Source: Candidatus Peregrinibacteria bacterium (GTDB taxonomy: Bacteria; Patescibacteriota; Gracilibacteria; UBA1369; JACRIC01). Taken from it: DNA of 37,314 nt. Shown piece after piece: positions 7,731 to 17,412 of the stretch. How positions within the stretch are numbered: position 1 is the first letter of the stretch; every line of letters begins with the position of its first letter. The position numbers and the translations under genes were made by a program. The stretch lies in contig JACPHH010000005.1 in NCBI GenBank assembly GCA_016188705.1, positions 1 through 37,314 on the forward strand, read 5' to 3'. The notes under the pieces were generated by a model that was not told the DNA's origin, searched no databases, and worked only from the letters and a program-made list of their open reading frames with translations.

Positions 7731-10700
7731 TGGGTGATACAGGATCAACATCATCAATTTCTGGAACAAACCAAATTGGAAGCCTTCAATCGTTCGAGAT
7801 ACCCGAAACAGAAAGAGAAATGACTCCAGAAGCATTTGCGATAGCCACAGAGACAGAATACGAACGATTAGAGGAAGCAAAAAAACCAGAAGGAATTGTT
7901 GAAAAAGTTCAACATTTCGTGGCAAATGGTACAAACCGTCTCATAAAAGAGTATAGCGAAGGAAGTTGGATGAAAAAAGCCGCTATTTTTGCAGGTGTCG
8001 GAATAGCCGCCTATGCAACAGGTCGCATTCTTTATAAAGCAGCATCAATTTTCACGAATAGTATAAAATCAATTTTTAATAAAGGACAACAAATCCAAGA
8101 AGAAACAACAAAACTTCATAATTCAACCCTCGGAAAAATGTGTGAAACCATTTTGAAAGCCGTTTTAGGTGGAACACTTGCGATGGCCGTCATCGGTTCA
8201 ATTGTTACCATTGTTGAAGGAAAATTGGAATTGGGAGAACTTCTTGATGCATGGAATCAAAAAGGAATAAAGGGAGTTGGAGAACTTCTTCTTACAAAAC
8301 AAAAAGAAGGAGTGATCGATCTCGGAAAAAAAATAACCGATAAAATAGCAGAAGCAGCCGGGCTTCCAAAAATAGACGAAGCTCGTCAGCAAGTAAGTCA
8401 AACAATCAATGAAGTAAAACAAGAAGTGACAAAAAATATGAATTGGCTCGACGAAAAAATTCACTTTAATGAAGGAGTGGCAAAACTGAAAGAAGGACTC
8501 ATAAGTCATGGAATACCGATAGACGATTGGTTAGAAAAAATAAGTTTGGCATCGATTGCCAGCGACCTTGGAATCTCACCGGAAAATGCCAGATCATGGG
8601 AAGAATATGCCGTGGCAGGCGGAGGACTTTACCTCCTGTATCGTTGGATTACTTTTAAAAAAATCGCTGCCAACGCCGCCGTCTACTTGCTTTTAATAAA
8701 TGAAGGAAAAGACAGCTATGCTGGAAAAATTATAGAAGGTATAACAGGCGAAGTTGACGTGGCAAAAAATTTTATGATAGCCGAATTAAAAGATATACCA
8801 GGAATTGAATACCTTATCCCGGAAGCATTTGAAAATTTTTCACTCGAAGAAAGATCGGAAGAACTCCTCGAATGGGCCAAAGAAAATCCCATTGAAGCCA
8901 TGGCCGGCCTTAATGGACTTTGGATAGCAAGAAGTCAAATATGGAAATTACTCAAAAATCACCCACTCATTTTATCCGTAGCCGCAGGAACGCTCTATGC
9001 GGGAAGACGAGAATTTATAGAAAAATTGGTTCACGTAATGTACAAAGAAAATCCCACTGGAGAAGCCGCATTAGCAATGAGGGATCGTCTCGACACATTA
9101 TGCCACGTTGATCGTTCAAAACCCGAAAGTTTGGCTGAAAGACAAGTTCCAGCCTACCTGGAATCTATTTTTGAAGAACCTCTAAAAATTCTTCAATCAC
9201 CGAAAGCAACGGAGGCTTATCGCAGAGGAGAATATTCGATTGGTTGGGATATTTTCGGCAGGTGTCTTCTTTTTATAAAATCCGTCTCAATACCATTGCA
9301 ACTGAGCAAACTTAGCTGGGAAAGTTTTTCCACAAGTTTAGCGCAAATCTACTCACCGGAAAATGACGAAAGTCGAGTTACGCCAGCCATTATTGGAGGA
9401 TTAGAAGTTTATCTCTTTTCTACGGCGGCGTGGCATGGAAGCAAAGCTTACGTAACAGCCATTACGTCAGGGGATTCTCTGGGAAAAATGTTTTGGAGAA
9501 GCCTGAAAGTTATGACGCCAATGACGCGAGAATGGCGATTTGTCGTAAAATCTGCCTGTGTTGGACCCTTTGTGCCGATATTAAAAAGAACAAGAAGCGG
9601 TCAGGTAGGCCAAATGCAAGGAACTGTTAAATCTATAAAAGCTGAATTAGCATCATTAGAAAACGCAGCATTAACACCAGAAGCAAAAAAAGCTCTTCTT
9701 GACAAAATTCACTACTCAACAATGAAAATGACTCAAAAGGCTATGGCTGATGATATTGGAGAAATAAAAAGAAAGTTATCAGGAACGGATTTTAGCTACC
9801 GATATGCTGAAAGAGTTGATCGCATCACCAAATATTTCGAGGAAATTTCAATGAAAGCCACAAGTCGAAGTAATCCTGCTATGACAAAAACAGAAATCGA
9901 AGAAATTTTAAAATTTCTTGAAAAAGATCTTGCCGCTTATGAATCCGAACTTTCCGGAGTTCTAAGCAGATTTGAACTCATAAAAAGAGGCGAATTTAGG
10001 GAAGCATTTCGATTATTTGGAACCCGGGACCTAACGCACGCGGCCACTCCGCTACAAGCAAAAAATGTTTTTGAAGGGAAAACCGATGCTGAATTAATGA
10101 CAAGAGCTACTCAATTAGAATCTGAAATAACGGCATTAGGCAGAGGCGATCCATCAACCGCGGGAAAAGCGAAAGAATTAAACGCCATTAAAGCTTACAG
10201 GGAAAAAGCTGTACGAGACACATTTACGCTTGATGTTAGTCGTCTTACGAGTCTGGATAACTCCGCAAAAGCAAAACAAATTGAAATACTTGCCGCTGAA
10301 ATGGAAGGAATCGAACGAGGCGTTCAGTCACGATTTCTAGTGGAGGTCGAACGCATTACTACCTTTGCAAAATCGAGTGGACTGCCATTACATTCAACGA
10401 CAATTCAAGACGAATTACTCAAAATAGACAAGGAACTTATGCAGCCATTCGCGACAAGAAAAATGGCCTATATCACCGAACTCCAAAATCAGTATCGATC
10501 TCTTCCAAAAGGGCTTCAAACTCGGGCGATGCGATCTCAGATAAAATTAGCTATCCAAGGCGCGGAAGGGACATTTCTCACAAAAGTAACAACCGCTGTA
10601 AAAGGAAGAGCAAAATTTGCTGTTATCATGGCTTCGGCTCTCTTCGCTGCTGAAAAAATTTTTGATGAAAAAGATGACGATTTCGTATCCATTATGCGAG

Positions 10701-11284
10701 AAATTACAAGTGACGGTCCGCAAATGGTTCAACTTCTGTGGGATGTCATGCCACTTACGGGTACCGGATCGCTTTTATATTCTGCTGCGACCGGTCAAGA
10801 ACTCATAACAGGAGAATCAATAGGGGCTGGACACCGAGCCATTAATCTACTTTTTACAGTACCTAGCCTCGTAGGAGACATGTTCCTTGTCGCTGATATG
10901 ATTTCTCCAGCAGCCGCTACTTCACCAGCGCTTGCTACGGGAGTGATGGCGGCTCGGCTTGGAGTAAAAGCAAAAAAAGGATCAAAAATAGCAGAAAAAC
11001 TTCTTGAAATGTGGCCGAGACTCGAAAAAGTTATTGAAAAAGTCGGTGGTATTCAAGAATTTGGAAAACGAGCAAGCGCTTACCTAAAAAGCGGAGGACG
11101 GGTAGCATCTGGATTAAGAGCTGTCGAACGCGCCGGCACTGTCGGAGGCGTCATCTTGATCGGAGCATCCGCCGGTCATGCTATTTATTCGTTTGCAAAA
11201 GGGGACATGCCAGAAATCGATCCTGAAATCCAAAATTTAGATGAGCCAGAAACAGATACAATCGAATTGCCTAAAGCCGCTTAG
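7730..11284 (+). CDS. Very large helical membrane protein (1184 aa), function unknown
   Basis: Not recognised. The N-terminal 75 residues are polar and acidic. Several hydrophobic segments follow, at roughly 80-105 (AAIFAGVGIAAYATGRIL), 140-160 (GGTLAMAVIGSIVTIV), 295-325, 395-420 and 520-570. A long charged helical region (about 620-960), probably coiled coil, has many E/K-rich stretches. A C-terminal membrane-like part (about 960-1165) includes VGGVILIGASAGHAIY, and the tail is acidic. No enzyme motif, signal peptide or SLH domain is seen. Base composition matches the neighbours, so recent transfer is not suggested. Alternating membrane and coiled-coil parts could suit a cell-envelope scaffold or a tape-measure-like protein; both are guesses. 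Confidence 0.8.
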   Translation: MGDTGSTSSISGTNQIGSLQSFEIPETEREMTPEAFAIATETEYERLEEAKKPEGIVEKVQHFVANGTNRLIKEYSEGSWMKKAAIFAGVGIAAYATGRILYKAASIFTNSIKSIFNKGQQIQEETTKLHNSTLGKMCETILKAVLGGTLAMAVIGSIVTIVEGKLELGELLDAWNQKGIKGVGELLLTKQKEGVIDLGKKITDKIAEAAGLPKIDEARQQVSQTINEVKQEVTKNMNWLDEKIHFNEGVAKLKEGLISHGIPIDDWLEKISLASIASDLGISPENARSWEEYAVAGGGLYLLYRWITFKKIAANAAVYLLLINEGKDSYAGKIIEGITGEVDVAKNFMIAELKDIPGIEYLIPEAFENFSLEERSEELLEWAKENPIEAMAGLNGLWIARSQIWKLLKNHPLILSVAAGTLYAGRREFIEKLVHVMYKENPTGEAALAMRDRLDTLCHVDRSKPESLAERQVPAYLESIFEEPLKILQSPKATEAYRRGEYSIGWDIFGRCLLFIKSVSIPLQLSKLSWESFSTSLAQIYSPENDESRVTPAIIGGLEVYLFSTAAWHGSKAYVTAITSGDSLGKMFWRSLKVMTPMTREWRFVVKSACVGPFVPILKRTRSGQVGQMQGTVKSIKAELASLENAALTPEAKKALLDKIHYSTMKMTQKAMADDIGEIKRKLSGTDFSYRYAERVDRITKYFEEISMKATSRSNPAMTKTEIEEILKFLEKDLAAYESELSGVLSRFELIKRGEFREAFRLFGTRDLTHAATPLQAKNVFEGKTDAELMTRATQLESEITALGRGDPSTAGKAKELNAIKAYREKAVRDTFTLDVSRLTSLDNSAKAKQIEILAAEMEGIERGVQSRFLVEVERITTFAKSSGLPLHSTTIQDELLKIDKELMQPFATRKMAYITELQNQYRSLPKGLQTRAMRSQIKLAIQGAEGTFLTKVTTAVKGRAKFAVIMASALFAAEKIFDEKDDDFVSIMREITSDGPQMVQLLWDVMPLTGTGSLLYSAATGQELITGESIGAGHRAINLLFTVPSLVGDMFLVADMISPAAATSPALATGVMAARLGVKAKKGSKIAEKLLEMWPRLEKVIEKVGGIQEFGKRASAYLKSGGRVASGLRAVERAGTVGGVILIGASAGHAIYSFAKGDMPEIDPEIQNLDEPETDTIELPKAA

Positions 11285-11366
11285 TAACAAAATAACGTAC
11301 TCATCTTTTCCTCAATCACAAAATATTCATCCTAACATTATAAAATAAAAAAAATACTTACCATAA

Positions 11367-11636
11367 ATGTCTACCATGAAAATAACGCCTCAAAAATTCG
11401 CCGAACTGCTTCGAAATTCAACGCTGACGTCAGAAGAACAAAAAAAAGTTCTACAAACACTTCCACGTCTCAATTCAGATGAAATAGAGACACTGGCAAA
11501 AATTCTTGAGGAGGATGTAAAAAAACAAGATAAAATTTTCAAAACAGGGGAAATGAAAAACGATGAAACAATATTGAAAATGAATATTGAATTAAAAAAA
11601 CTGGAATCAGAATTCCCAAAGCCAACGGGGGAGTAA
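11367..11636 (+). CDS. Small helical protein, function unknown
   Basis: 89 aa, highly charged, two or three predicted helices (PQKFAELLRNSTLTSEEQKK, LNSDEIETLAKILEEDVKK, ETILKMNIELKKLESEF). It lies 82 bp after the 1184-aa gene in the same direction and may be its partner, mirroring the 70-aa protein upstream. An upstream in-frame ATG gives MSTMKI; the second ATG three codons later is an alternative start. Confidence 0.55.
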   Translation: MSTMKITPQKFAELLRNSTLTSEEQKKVLQTLPRLNSDEIETLAKILEEDVKKQDKIFKTGEMKNDETILKMNIELKKLESEFPKPTGE

Positions 11637-11658
11637 AGGAACCTTAAAAAAAACGTAT
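11637..11658 (+). repeat. Dispersed palindromic repeat, short left-arm remnant
   Basis: GGAACCTTAAAAAAAACGTAT directly follows the stop of the 89-aa gene. It matches only the left arm of the family. The rest of the gap to 11912 holds a weak inverted repeat (AATGAGGC 11726-11733 and GCCTCATT 11761-11768) and nothing else I can support. Confidence 0.4.
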
Positions 11659-11912
11659 CATAATACAAAACGCCCGATAAAAAAACTCCGCACAATATAT
11701 CTTGTGCAAACTTAATGAAAAACGAAATGAGGCATAATGAAAAATTTTGTATTAAAAAACGCCTCATTCAGGCTTATAAAAGGCAAAATAATAAAAAGCT
11801 TCGATTTAACGCGTTTGAAATAAAAATCCGACTTAAACTACCACCTCAACGACACAAAAAGTTTTTCATAAACCTCCAATGCGCGAAAAATCACATTGTG
11901 GCTATAAATTTT

Positions 11913-13964
11913 TCACGGCTCATCCATGAAATACTTTTCGAGCTTTTTCAGCAACTCCGGATGCTGCATGAAATTCGGATCAGTAAATAAAATATTTTCG
12001 GCCTGAGTTCGAGCTCGTTTCATGAGTCCAGAATCCGAAATAGACGCCATTTTCAAATCAGGAATACCGCTTTGACGCACGCCGTAAATTTCACCCGGAC
12101 CGCGAATCTGCAAATCAATTTCAGCCAATTTGAAACCATCATGATGCTTGACCAGCGACTCAAGTCTCATAACTGAATCTTGATTGTATGCTTTCGTAAA
12201 TAAAAAACAATACGATTGATGCTGACCGCGTCCCACACGGCCTCGAAATTGATGCAATTGCGACAAACCAAATCGTTCAGCGCCTTCAATCATCATAATG
12301 GTGGCATTTGAAACATCAATGCCAACTTCAACCACCGAAGTTGACACTAAAACCTGAATATTGCCTTCATTAAAATCTTTCATAACCTGCTCCTTGTCTC
12401 GAGGCCGAAGTTTCCCATGCATAAGCCCTATTTTAAATTCAGGAAAGACATCCCGAGCAAGGTATTCCGATTCCTGAATAGCAGACTTAACCTCCAAAAA
12501 ATCCGATTCATCGATAAGCGGACAAATCACATAAACCTGTCTCCCCTGCCGAATTTGCTCTTGTATCCAACCATAGGCATCACGCCGTTTTGAGTCCGGC
12601 ACTATCCGCGTCATTATTTTCTGACGACCCGGCGGCATTTCATCAATAAGAGAAAGATCTTGATCACCATATAAAGTCATGGCAAGCGAACGCGGAATCG
12701 GCGTGGCGCTCATATTAAGAAGATGCGGAAAACCATGCTTTTTTAAAATATCGCGCTGTTTCACCCCAAAACGATGTTGTTCATCAATAACCGCTAAACC
12801 GAGATTTTTAAAACCTATATATTCTTGAATCAGCGCGTGGGTTCCAATGATAATATCAATAAGACCGAGTGAAATATTTTCTGAAACATTTCGTTTTTCT
12901 TTTTCTTTTAAACTGCCAACAAGAATTTCCACTCTTATTCCATGAGGCTCGAATAATTTTTTAAAATTATCAAAATGCTGACGCGCTAAAACTTCGGTGG
13001 GAACCATCAAAGCGCCTTGATAGCCCGCCTTGACGGCACTATAAAGCGCAGCCGCCGCAACAATAGTTTTTCCTGAACCCACATCGCCCTGCAAAAGTCG
13101 TAGCATCGGAACAGGCTTTTTCACGTCTTCTAAAATTTCGAAAAGTGATCGTTTCTGCGCGCCCGTGAGCTCAAATGGCAAATTTCGAATAAAATAATCC
13201 GAAACTTCACTCTCATGTTCAATTTTTTTATAAAAATTTTCCGCGCCTTCATGCCACTTTTTCTTACGAATAAGCGCCAAAAGCTGAATAATAAAAAGTT
13301 CATCAAAACCAAGTCGCTCGCGAGCACGACGTAAACTTTCCATATTTTCCGGAAAATGTATTTGCTTTATGGCTTCATTTAAAGGTAAAAGTCTCTCGGA
13401 CTCAAGGATTTGCCGAGGCAAATATTCTTGAAAATAATCAGCATATTCAAGAAGCGGTTTAATTTTTTCGCGCATCCATTTTGAGGAAATTCCTTCAGTT
13501 TCATGATACACGGGAATAATTCTTGCGGTATGAACTTGTTCATCGCGCAAAAATTCAAATTCCGGACTCACAAGATTCGGCCGTCCCATACGATATTTAA
13601 CAGGACCTGACAAAATAACTTCCATGCCAGGCCGAAACATTCGAAGCAAATAAGGCTGATTAAACCAAATAACTTCAATTGATCCCGTAGAATCCGTAAA
13701 AAGCGCTTGTATGAGCATTTTCCCGAATTGAGACTTGGATTGAGTCAAAGATGAAATCGTACCTTTAAGAGTAGCTATTTCATTGGCCATTAAATTCGAA
13801 ACTGTATTGAAAACACTGCGATCAAGATAAGTTCTAGGATAAAATTGCAAAAAATCACCAATAGTTTTAACTCCAAGATAATCCAATTTTGCCAGATGGT
13901 TTTTCGTGGTCCTTAAAGCTTGAACTAAATTTTTATTCAAAAATAAATGTTGCACGTGTTTCAC
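11913..13964 (-). CDS. recG: ATP-dependent DNA helicase RecG
   Basis: Superfamily 2 helicase that remodels stalled replication forks and branched DNA. Present are the N-terminal wedge/OB part (FYPRTYLDRS, then LKGTISSLTQSKS), Walker A GDVGSGKT, the DEQH box in IDEQHRFGVKQR, SATPIPRSLAM, STSVVEVGIDV, QLHQFRGRVGRG, and the tail LRGPGEIYG-like RGPGEIYGVRQSG. With a GTG start at 13964 the product is 683 aa, close to the family norm. The open frame runs to an ATG at 14057, but those extra 31 codons cross a dispersed repeat (13978-14014) and look non-native, so I prefer 13964 (or GTG 13955, or TTG 13940). The start is therefore uncertain; the function is not. Confidence 0.93.
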   Translation of the reverse strand: MKHVQHLFLNKNLVQALRTTKNHLAKLDYLGVKTIGDFLQFYPRTYLDRSVFNTVSNLMANEIATLKGTISSLTQSKSQFGKMLIQALFTDSTGSIEVIWFNQPYLLRMFRPGMEVILSGPVKYRMGRPNLVSPEFEFLRDEQVHTARIIPVYHETEGISSKWMREKIKPLLEYADYFQEYLPRQILESERLLPLNEAIKQIHFPENMESLRRARERLGFDELFIIQLLALIRKKKWHEGAENFYKKIEHESEVSDYFIRNLPFELTGAQKRSLFEILEDVKKPVPMLRLLQGDVGSGKTIVAAAALYSAVKAGYQGALMVPTEVLARQHFDNFKKLFEPHGIRVEILVGSLKEKEKRNVSENISLGLIDIIIGTHALIQEYIGFKNLGLAVIDEQHRFGVKQRDILKKHGFPHLLNMSATPIPRSLAMTLYGDQDLSLIDEMPPGRQKIMTRIVPDSKRRDAYGWIQEQIRQGRQVYVICPLIDESDFLEVKSAIQESEYLARDVFPEFKIGLMHGKLRPRDKEQVMKDFNEGNIQVLVSTSVVEVGIDVSNATIMMIEGAERFGLSQLHQFRGRVGRGQHQSYCFLFTKAYNQDSVMRLESLVKHHDGFKLAEIDLQIRGPGEIYGVRQSGIPDLKMASISDSGLMKRARTQAENILFTDPNFMQHPELLKKLEKYFMDEP

Positions 13965-13977
13965 GCATAAAAAATAT

Positions 13978-14017
13978 AGGAGCCTCTGAAAAACGTAATT
14001 TCGTAACGAAATTTTAC
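13978..14017 (+). repeat. Dispersed palindromic repeat, left-half copy
   Basis: AGGAGCCTCTGAAAAACGTA, then ATTTCGTAACGAAAT. The inner palindrome TTTCGTAACGAAA is perfect. It abuts or overlaps the 5' end of recG and may supply part of its leader. Confidence 0.65.
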
Positions 14018-14099
14018 CATTATCTCCATCTATATCATAACTCATAGAGCAGGGCAATTTCCGTCAATATATTTGCCCGCTGTTTCGATTTTTATTCAA

Positions 14100-14171
14100 A
14101 TTACATAGGGGCAAGAATTGAATTTGAGCGCATAGCGAATCGTAGTGAAAATCAATTCCAATTCCTATGTA
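14100..14171 (+). repeat. Imperfect inverted repeat spanning the tyrS stop
   Basis: TTACATAGG at the left end and CCTATGTAA at the right end, with partly complementary AATTGAATTTGA and TCAATTCCAATT inside. The loop holds GAGCGCATAGCGAATCG. The tyrS stop codon lies in the right arm. It is unrelated in sequence to the main repeat family. It could be a processing hairpin or the remnant of a small mobile element. Confidence 0.45.
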
Positions 14172-15403
14172 AAACACTTCAGAAATTTTCTTTTTCCCAC
14201 CTGAATTATAATTTCCCCACTCACCTGTATTTTCGCATCCCATTGCTCAATTTTTGCATCATTTACTTTAACTCCCCCACCCTCGATGAGCCTCTTAGCC
14301 TCACCTTTTGAAGTAGCAAATCCATGAGTAACCATCAATTCAATAAGAGAATAATCACCTTTTGTAAGCCTCGCTTCTGGCATATTTTGAGGTTTTTCCT
14401 TATGGCGAAACATCTGTATAAATTCTTCCTCCGCCATCCGACCGGCATCCTCACCGTGATAGATCGAAACCAATTCTCTTCCTAATCGCATTTTCAAGTT
14501 TCTCGGATTTTCACCATTTTTAAGCGCTTCACGCATTTTTTCAATTTCATTCATGGACGCATTCGTCGCCAATTCAAAATATTTTAAAATAAGATCGTCA
14601 GGAATGGACATGGTTTTTCCATACATTTCTCGCGGCGACTCGGCAACACCGATGTAATTATTTTCCGATTTTCCCATTTTCATTTTGCCATCCAATCCTT
14701 CAAGAATCGGCACCGTTACTATATCCTGAGGCGCTTGCCCATAGGCTTTTTGCAAGGTTCGACCGGCAAGCAGATTAAAAGTTTGATCCGTACCACCAAG
14801 CTCAATATCTGCTTCCAAAGCCACAGAATCATATCCTTGCATCAACGGATAAAAAAATTCATGCATGGAAATCGGAAGGTCTTTTTTAACGCGTTCTTGA
14901 AACATATCGCGTTCCATCATTTGTGAAACCGTAAAATTTGAAGCCAAACGAATCACATCGGAAAAATTCAGCTTCGAAAGCCAATCAGCATTCCAAACCA
15001 CTTCAACTTTTGAAATATCAAGAATTTTTTTTACCTGATCGAGATATTTTTCAGCATTTTTTTCAAGTTCTTTCTGTGTTTTCGCGCCGCGAGTAGCAAT
15101 TTTTCCTGAAGGATCGCCAATTTGTCCCGTAAAATTACCAAAAAGCAAAAAAATACGATGTCCGAGAGCTTGAAATTCCTGCAATTTTCTCACGACAACC
15201 ATATGACCGATGTGCAAATCGCGACCCGACGGATCAATCCCTAATTTTACCTTCAATTTTTTCCCCGATTGCAGCTTTTTTTCCAAATCGGTTTTTACAA
15301 TAACATCAACTGTTCCGCGATCAAGAAGATTTTGAAAAATATTTACCTCGAAAAATCGTGAAGACCGAGAGGCTTTTGGCTTTATTCGCAAAGAATTATT
15401 CAT
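14165..15403 (-). CDS. tyrS: Tyrosyl-tRNA synthetase
   Basis: Class I synthetase charging tRNA(Tyr). The 412-aa protein has HIGH (64-67), the tyrosine-pocket block YDSVALEADIELGGTDQTFN (191-210), a KMSKS loop in the form KMGKS (242-246), and a C-terminal S4 RNA-binding domain (about 345-405, LIEGGGVKVND). Length and domain order are those of the TyrRS subtype with an S4 tail. The first 20 residues are a basic extension; an internal start is possible. It lies upstream of recG on the same strand, but an inverted repeat separates the two. Confidence 0.95.
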   Translation of the reverse strand: MNNSLRIKPKASRSSRFFEVNIFQNLLDRGTVDVIVKTDLEKKLQSGKKLKVKLGIDPSGRDLHIGHMVVVRKLQEFQALGHRIFLLFGNFTGQIGDPSGKIATRGAKTQKELEKNAEKYLDQVKKILDISKVEVVWNADWLSKLNFSDVIRLASNFTVSQMMERDMFQERVKKDLPISMHEFFYPLMQGYDSVALEADIELGGTDQTFNLLAGRTLQKAYGQAPQDIVTVPILEGLDGKMKMGKSENNYIGVAESPREMYGKTMSIPDDLILKYFELATNASMNEIEKMREALKNGENPRNLKMRLGRELVSIYHGEDAGRMAEEEFIQMFRHKEKPQNMPEARLTKGDYSLIELMVTHGFATSKGEAKRLIEGGGVKVNDAKIEQWDAKIQVSGEIIIQVGKRKFLKCFT

Positions 15404-15521
15404 AAAAAAAACATATCAACACTCGAAATTATAACAGTTAAAAACAACCAATACAAAAAATTGCCTCATTTTCTTGAAAAACAAATTTCTCAAAAATTAC
15501 TCCTGATACATTTTTTCAAAA

Positions 15522-16181
15522 TCACGAAGCATCACTAACAATGGTCCATTTTTGTCCGAAATGATATATAAAATTTATAAGATTAGATCCCTCAAGAATT
15601 TTTCCTTTTTGATCGACGAGGATTAACTGAGCAAATCTGTTAATTTTCGACACAGTAAATACTATTCCTTCATCATTTTTGAGACGAGTGCCAACTTTAA
15701 TACCATGTTTTTCTAAAAAACAAAAACGGTCATAAGTAGGTAGTCGACCTCTTCCCTCACCAAAAGATCTCTCACTTTTAGAAAGTGTATATTTTCTAAA
15801 TAAATCAAATTCTATCGCATCCTCTCCTTGTTCTTCCATAAGCTTACAATAACGTGAATATGCAAAAATTTGCTTTTTTGCTGCAATCCATTCAGAAGCT
15901 GAGCCTTCAATAATTTTTAAAGGATCAACTCGCGTTGCAGGATTGTTTCTCTGATAACGTAAAGCTGCATTTAAACTATTTCTTACTTGTAAAACTATTA
16001 CGCCAGGTTGTTCTGACGCAAGAGAACTGAGCATGGAAGGCATTAAACAAGAAATATGTTCTTGAAATTTACGCTCAATGACATCATCGTCTATAATAGA
16101 ATCATCGTCATGATCCGCCCCCCCCACCCTTAATTGATCATCACTATTTTTACCATCACCGTTCATTTGAATATTTATCAT
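15522..16181 (-). CDS. Hypothetical protein with an N-terminal G8 tract
   Basis: 219 aa, not recognised. The N-terminus is acidic and low complexity (DHDDDSIIDDD). The middle is helical with several Tyr/Phe/Arg residues. The C-terminal 55 residues (from GIKVGTRLKNDEGIVFTV) look like a small beta-barrel. Codons for RVGGA (18-22) carry a run of eight G (C8 on the plus strand, 16118-16125), which is rare in this AT-rich window and could slip during replication. It stands alone between tyrS and the divergent pseudouridine synthase gene. No homologue can be named. Confidence 0.6.
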   Translation of the reverse strand: MINIQMNGDGKNSDDQLRVGGADHDDDSIIDDDVIERKFQEHISCLMPSMLSSLASEQPGVIVLQVRNSLNAALRYQRNNPATRVDPLKIIEGSASEWIAAKKQIFAYSRYCKLMEEQGEDAIEFDLFRKYTLSKSERSFGEGRGRLPTYDRFCFLEKHGIKVGTRLKNDEGIVFTVSKINRFAQLILVDQKGKILEGSNLINFIYHFGQKWTIVSDAS

Positions 16182-16272
16182 AAATGTAATAATCTGTCAT
16201 CAATCTGTTAAATTTAATAAAATGTAGGTACAAATTTAACAATTATAGCAACAATAACATTTAAAAAATATT

Positions 16273-17325
16273 TTGTCAACAAAATTTTCAATACATGTTC
16301 ATGAATCAGCCATAAAAATGAGACTTGATGCATTTTTGCAAGATAAAATGCATATTTCGCGAAATCAAATTCAAAAAGACATTAAAAAAAAACAAATAAT
16401 TTTAAAAAATAAAAAAACAACATCACACGCCATTGTAAAAAAAGGTGATATTATTCAAATTAACATGGATAAGCCGACAGCCGACAATACCCTGCGTTCA
16501 AAAAAAATAACAAAAAATCCGACACTGAAAATCATCTACGAAGACGCTCATATGCTGGTCATCAACAAGCCTGCCGGCATTGCCGTGCAAAAAAGTGAAA
16601 ACAATAAAAGATGCTTTTCAGAAATTTCTAAAGAAATAACCATTGAAGACTGGTTACAATCAAACATGCACTGCGAACAAAAAAGTGATATGAGCAAAAA
16701 TTTCACAATCCCAAAAAAACTAGGAGCTCATCTCCTCAACACCTACGAAAATCATCAAAATCTTCCAAAATCAGGGCTGGTGCATCGTCTGGATAAAGAT
16801 ACTTCTGGAGTACTCATCGCCGCAAAAGATCTCAAAACACATTCAGCTCTTTCAAAACAATTTGAAAATCGTACGGTAACAAAAATCTATCTCGCGCTGA
16901 TAAAAGGCCATATTACGCCAAAAAAAGGATCAATCGAAGCGCCTCTAACGAGGTCAAGGAAAGATCGAAAAAAAATTGCGGTTTCAGCTTCAAAAAAAGC
17001 GCGTTTTGCTCTGACTCATTATGAAGTAATTGATGAATTTGAAAATTGTTCCCTGGTAAAAGTGCATATTGTTACAGGAAGAACTCATCAAATCCGCGTC
17101 CATTTTCAAAGTATCGGCTATCCCGTGATTGGAGACCGCGGCTACGGAGATTCAAAAATAAATACCGTATTTGAAAAAAAATATGGTCTAAAACGCCAAT
17201 TTCTGCATGCCTTTATGATCAAAATACAAAATCCCTCCACCGGATTAATGCAAACTTTTTACGCGGACGTGCCGAAAGATCTCAGAAAAATTCTCGGGCA
17301 AACAAATCAAAAACTTATATCGTAA
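16273..17325 (+). CDS. RluD/RluA-family pseudouridine synthase
   Basis: Isomerises specific uridines in 23S rRNA (or tRNA) to pseudouridine. The 350-aa protein has an N-terminal S4 domain (about 6-64), the block IYEDAHMLVINKPAG (88-102), the catalytic motif HRLDKDTSG (171-179, Asp174), and the later block TGRTHQIRVHFQSIGYPVIGD. A family-atypical insert (about 105-165) sits between the NKPAG block and the catalytic motif. The TTG at 16273 is chosen because the S4 domain begins before the first ATG (16318, codon 16). Target position cannot be told; RluD is the closest in motifs. Confidence 0.88.
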   Translation: MSTKFSIHVHESAIKMRLDAFLQDKMHISRNQIQKDIKKKQIILKNKKTTSHAIVKKGDIIQINMDKPTADNTLRSKKITKNPTLKIIYEDAHMLVINKPAGIAVQKSENNKRCFSEISKEITIEDWLQSNMHCEQKSDMSKNFTIPKKLGAHLLNTYENHQNLPKSGLVHRLDKDTSGVLIAAKDLKTHSALSKQFENRTVTKIYLALIKGHITPKKGSIEAPLTRSRKDRKKIAVSASKKARFALTHYEVIDEFENCSLVKVHIVTGRTHQIRVHFQSIGYPVIGDRGYGDSKINTVFEKKYGLKRQFLHAFMIKIQNPSTGLMQTFYADVPKDLRKILGQTNQKLIS

Positions 17326-17412
17326 AAATTGCATAAACATTCGCTTCTCTTAGTGGAGAGGAACTCCTGCTTAATTTTTAAAAATCACTCTGAAGCACCG
17401 ATAAAAAATCCT

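Noticed and set aside
11715-11990. 91-aa ORF on the plus strand
   Set aside because: Basic, no clear start context, and it runs into the 3' end of recG in antisense. More likely non-coding gap sequence.
16182-16272. Riboswitch or structured leader before the pseudouridine synthase gene
   Set aside because: Very AT-rich with no stable hairpin or known motif visible.
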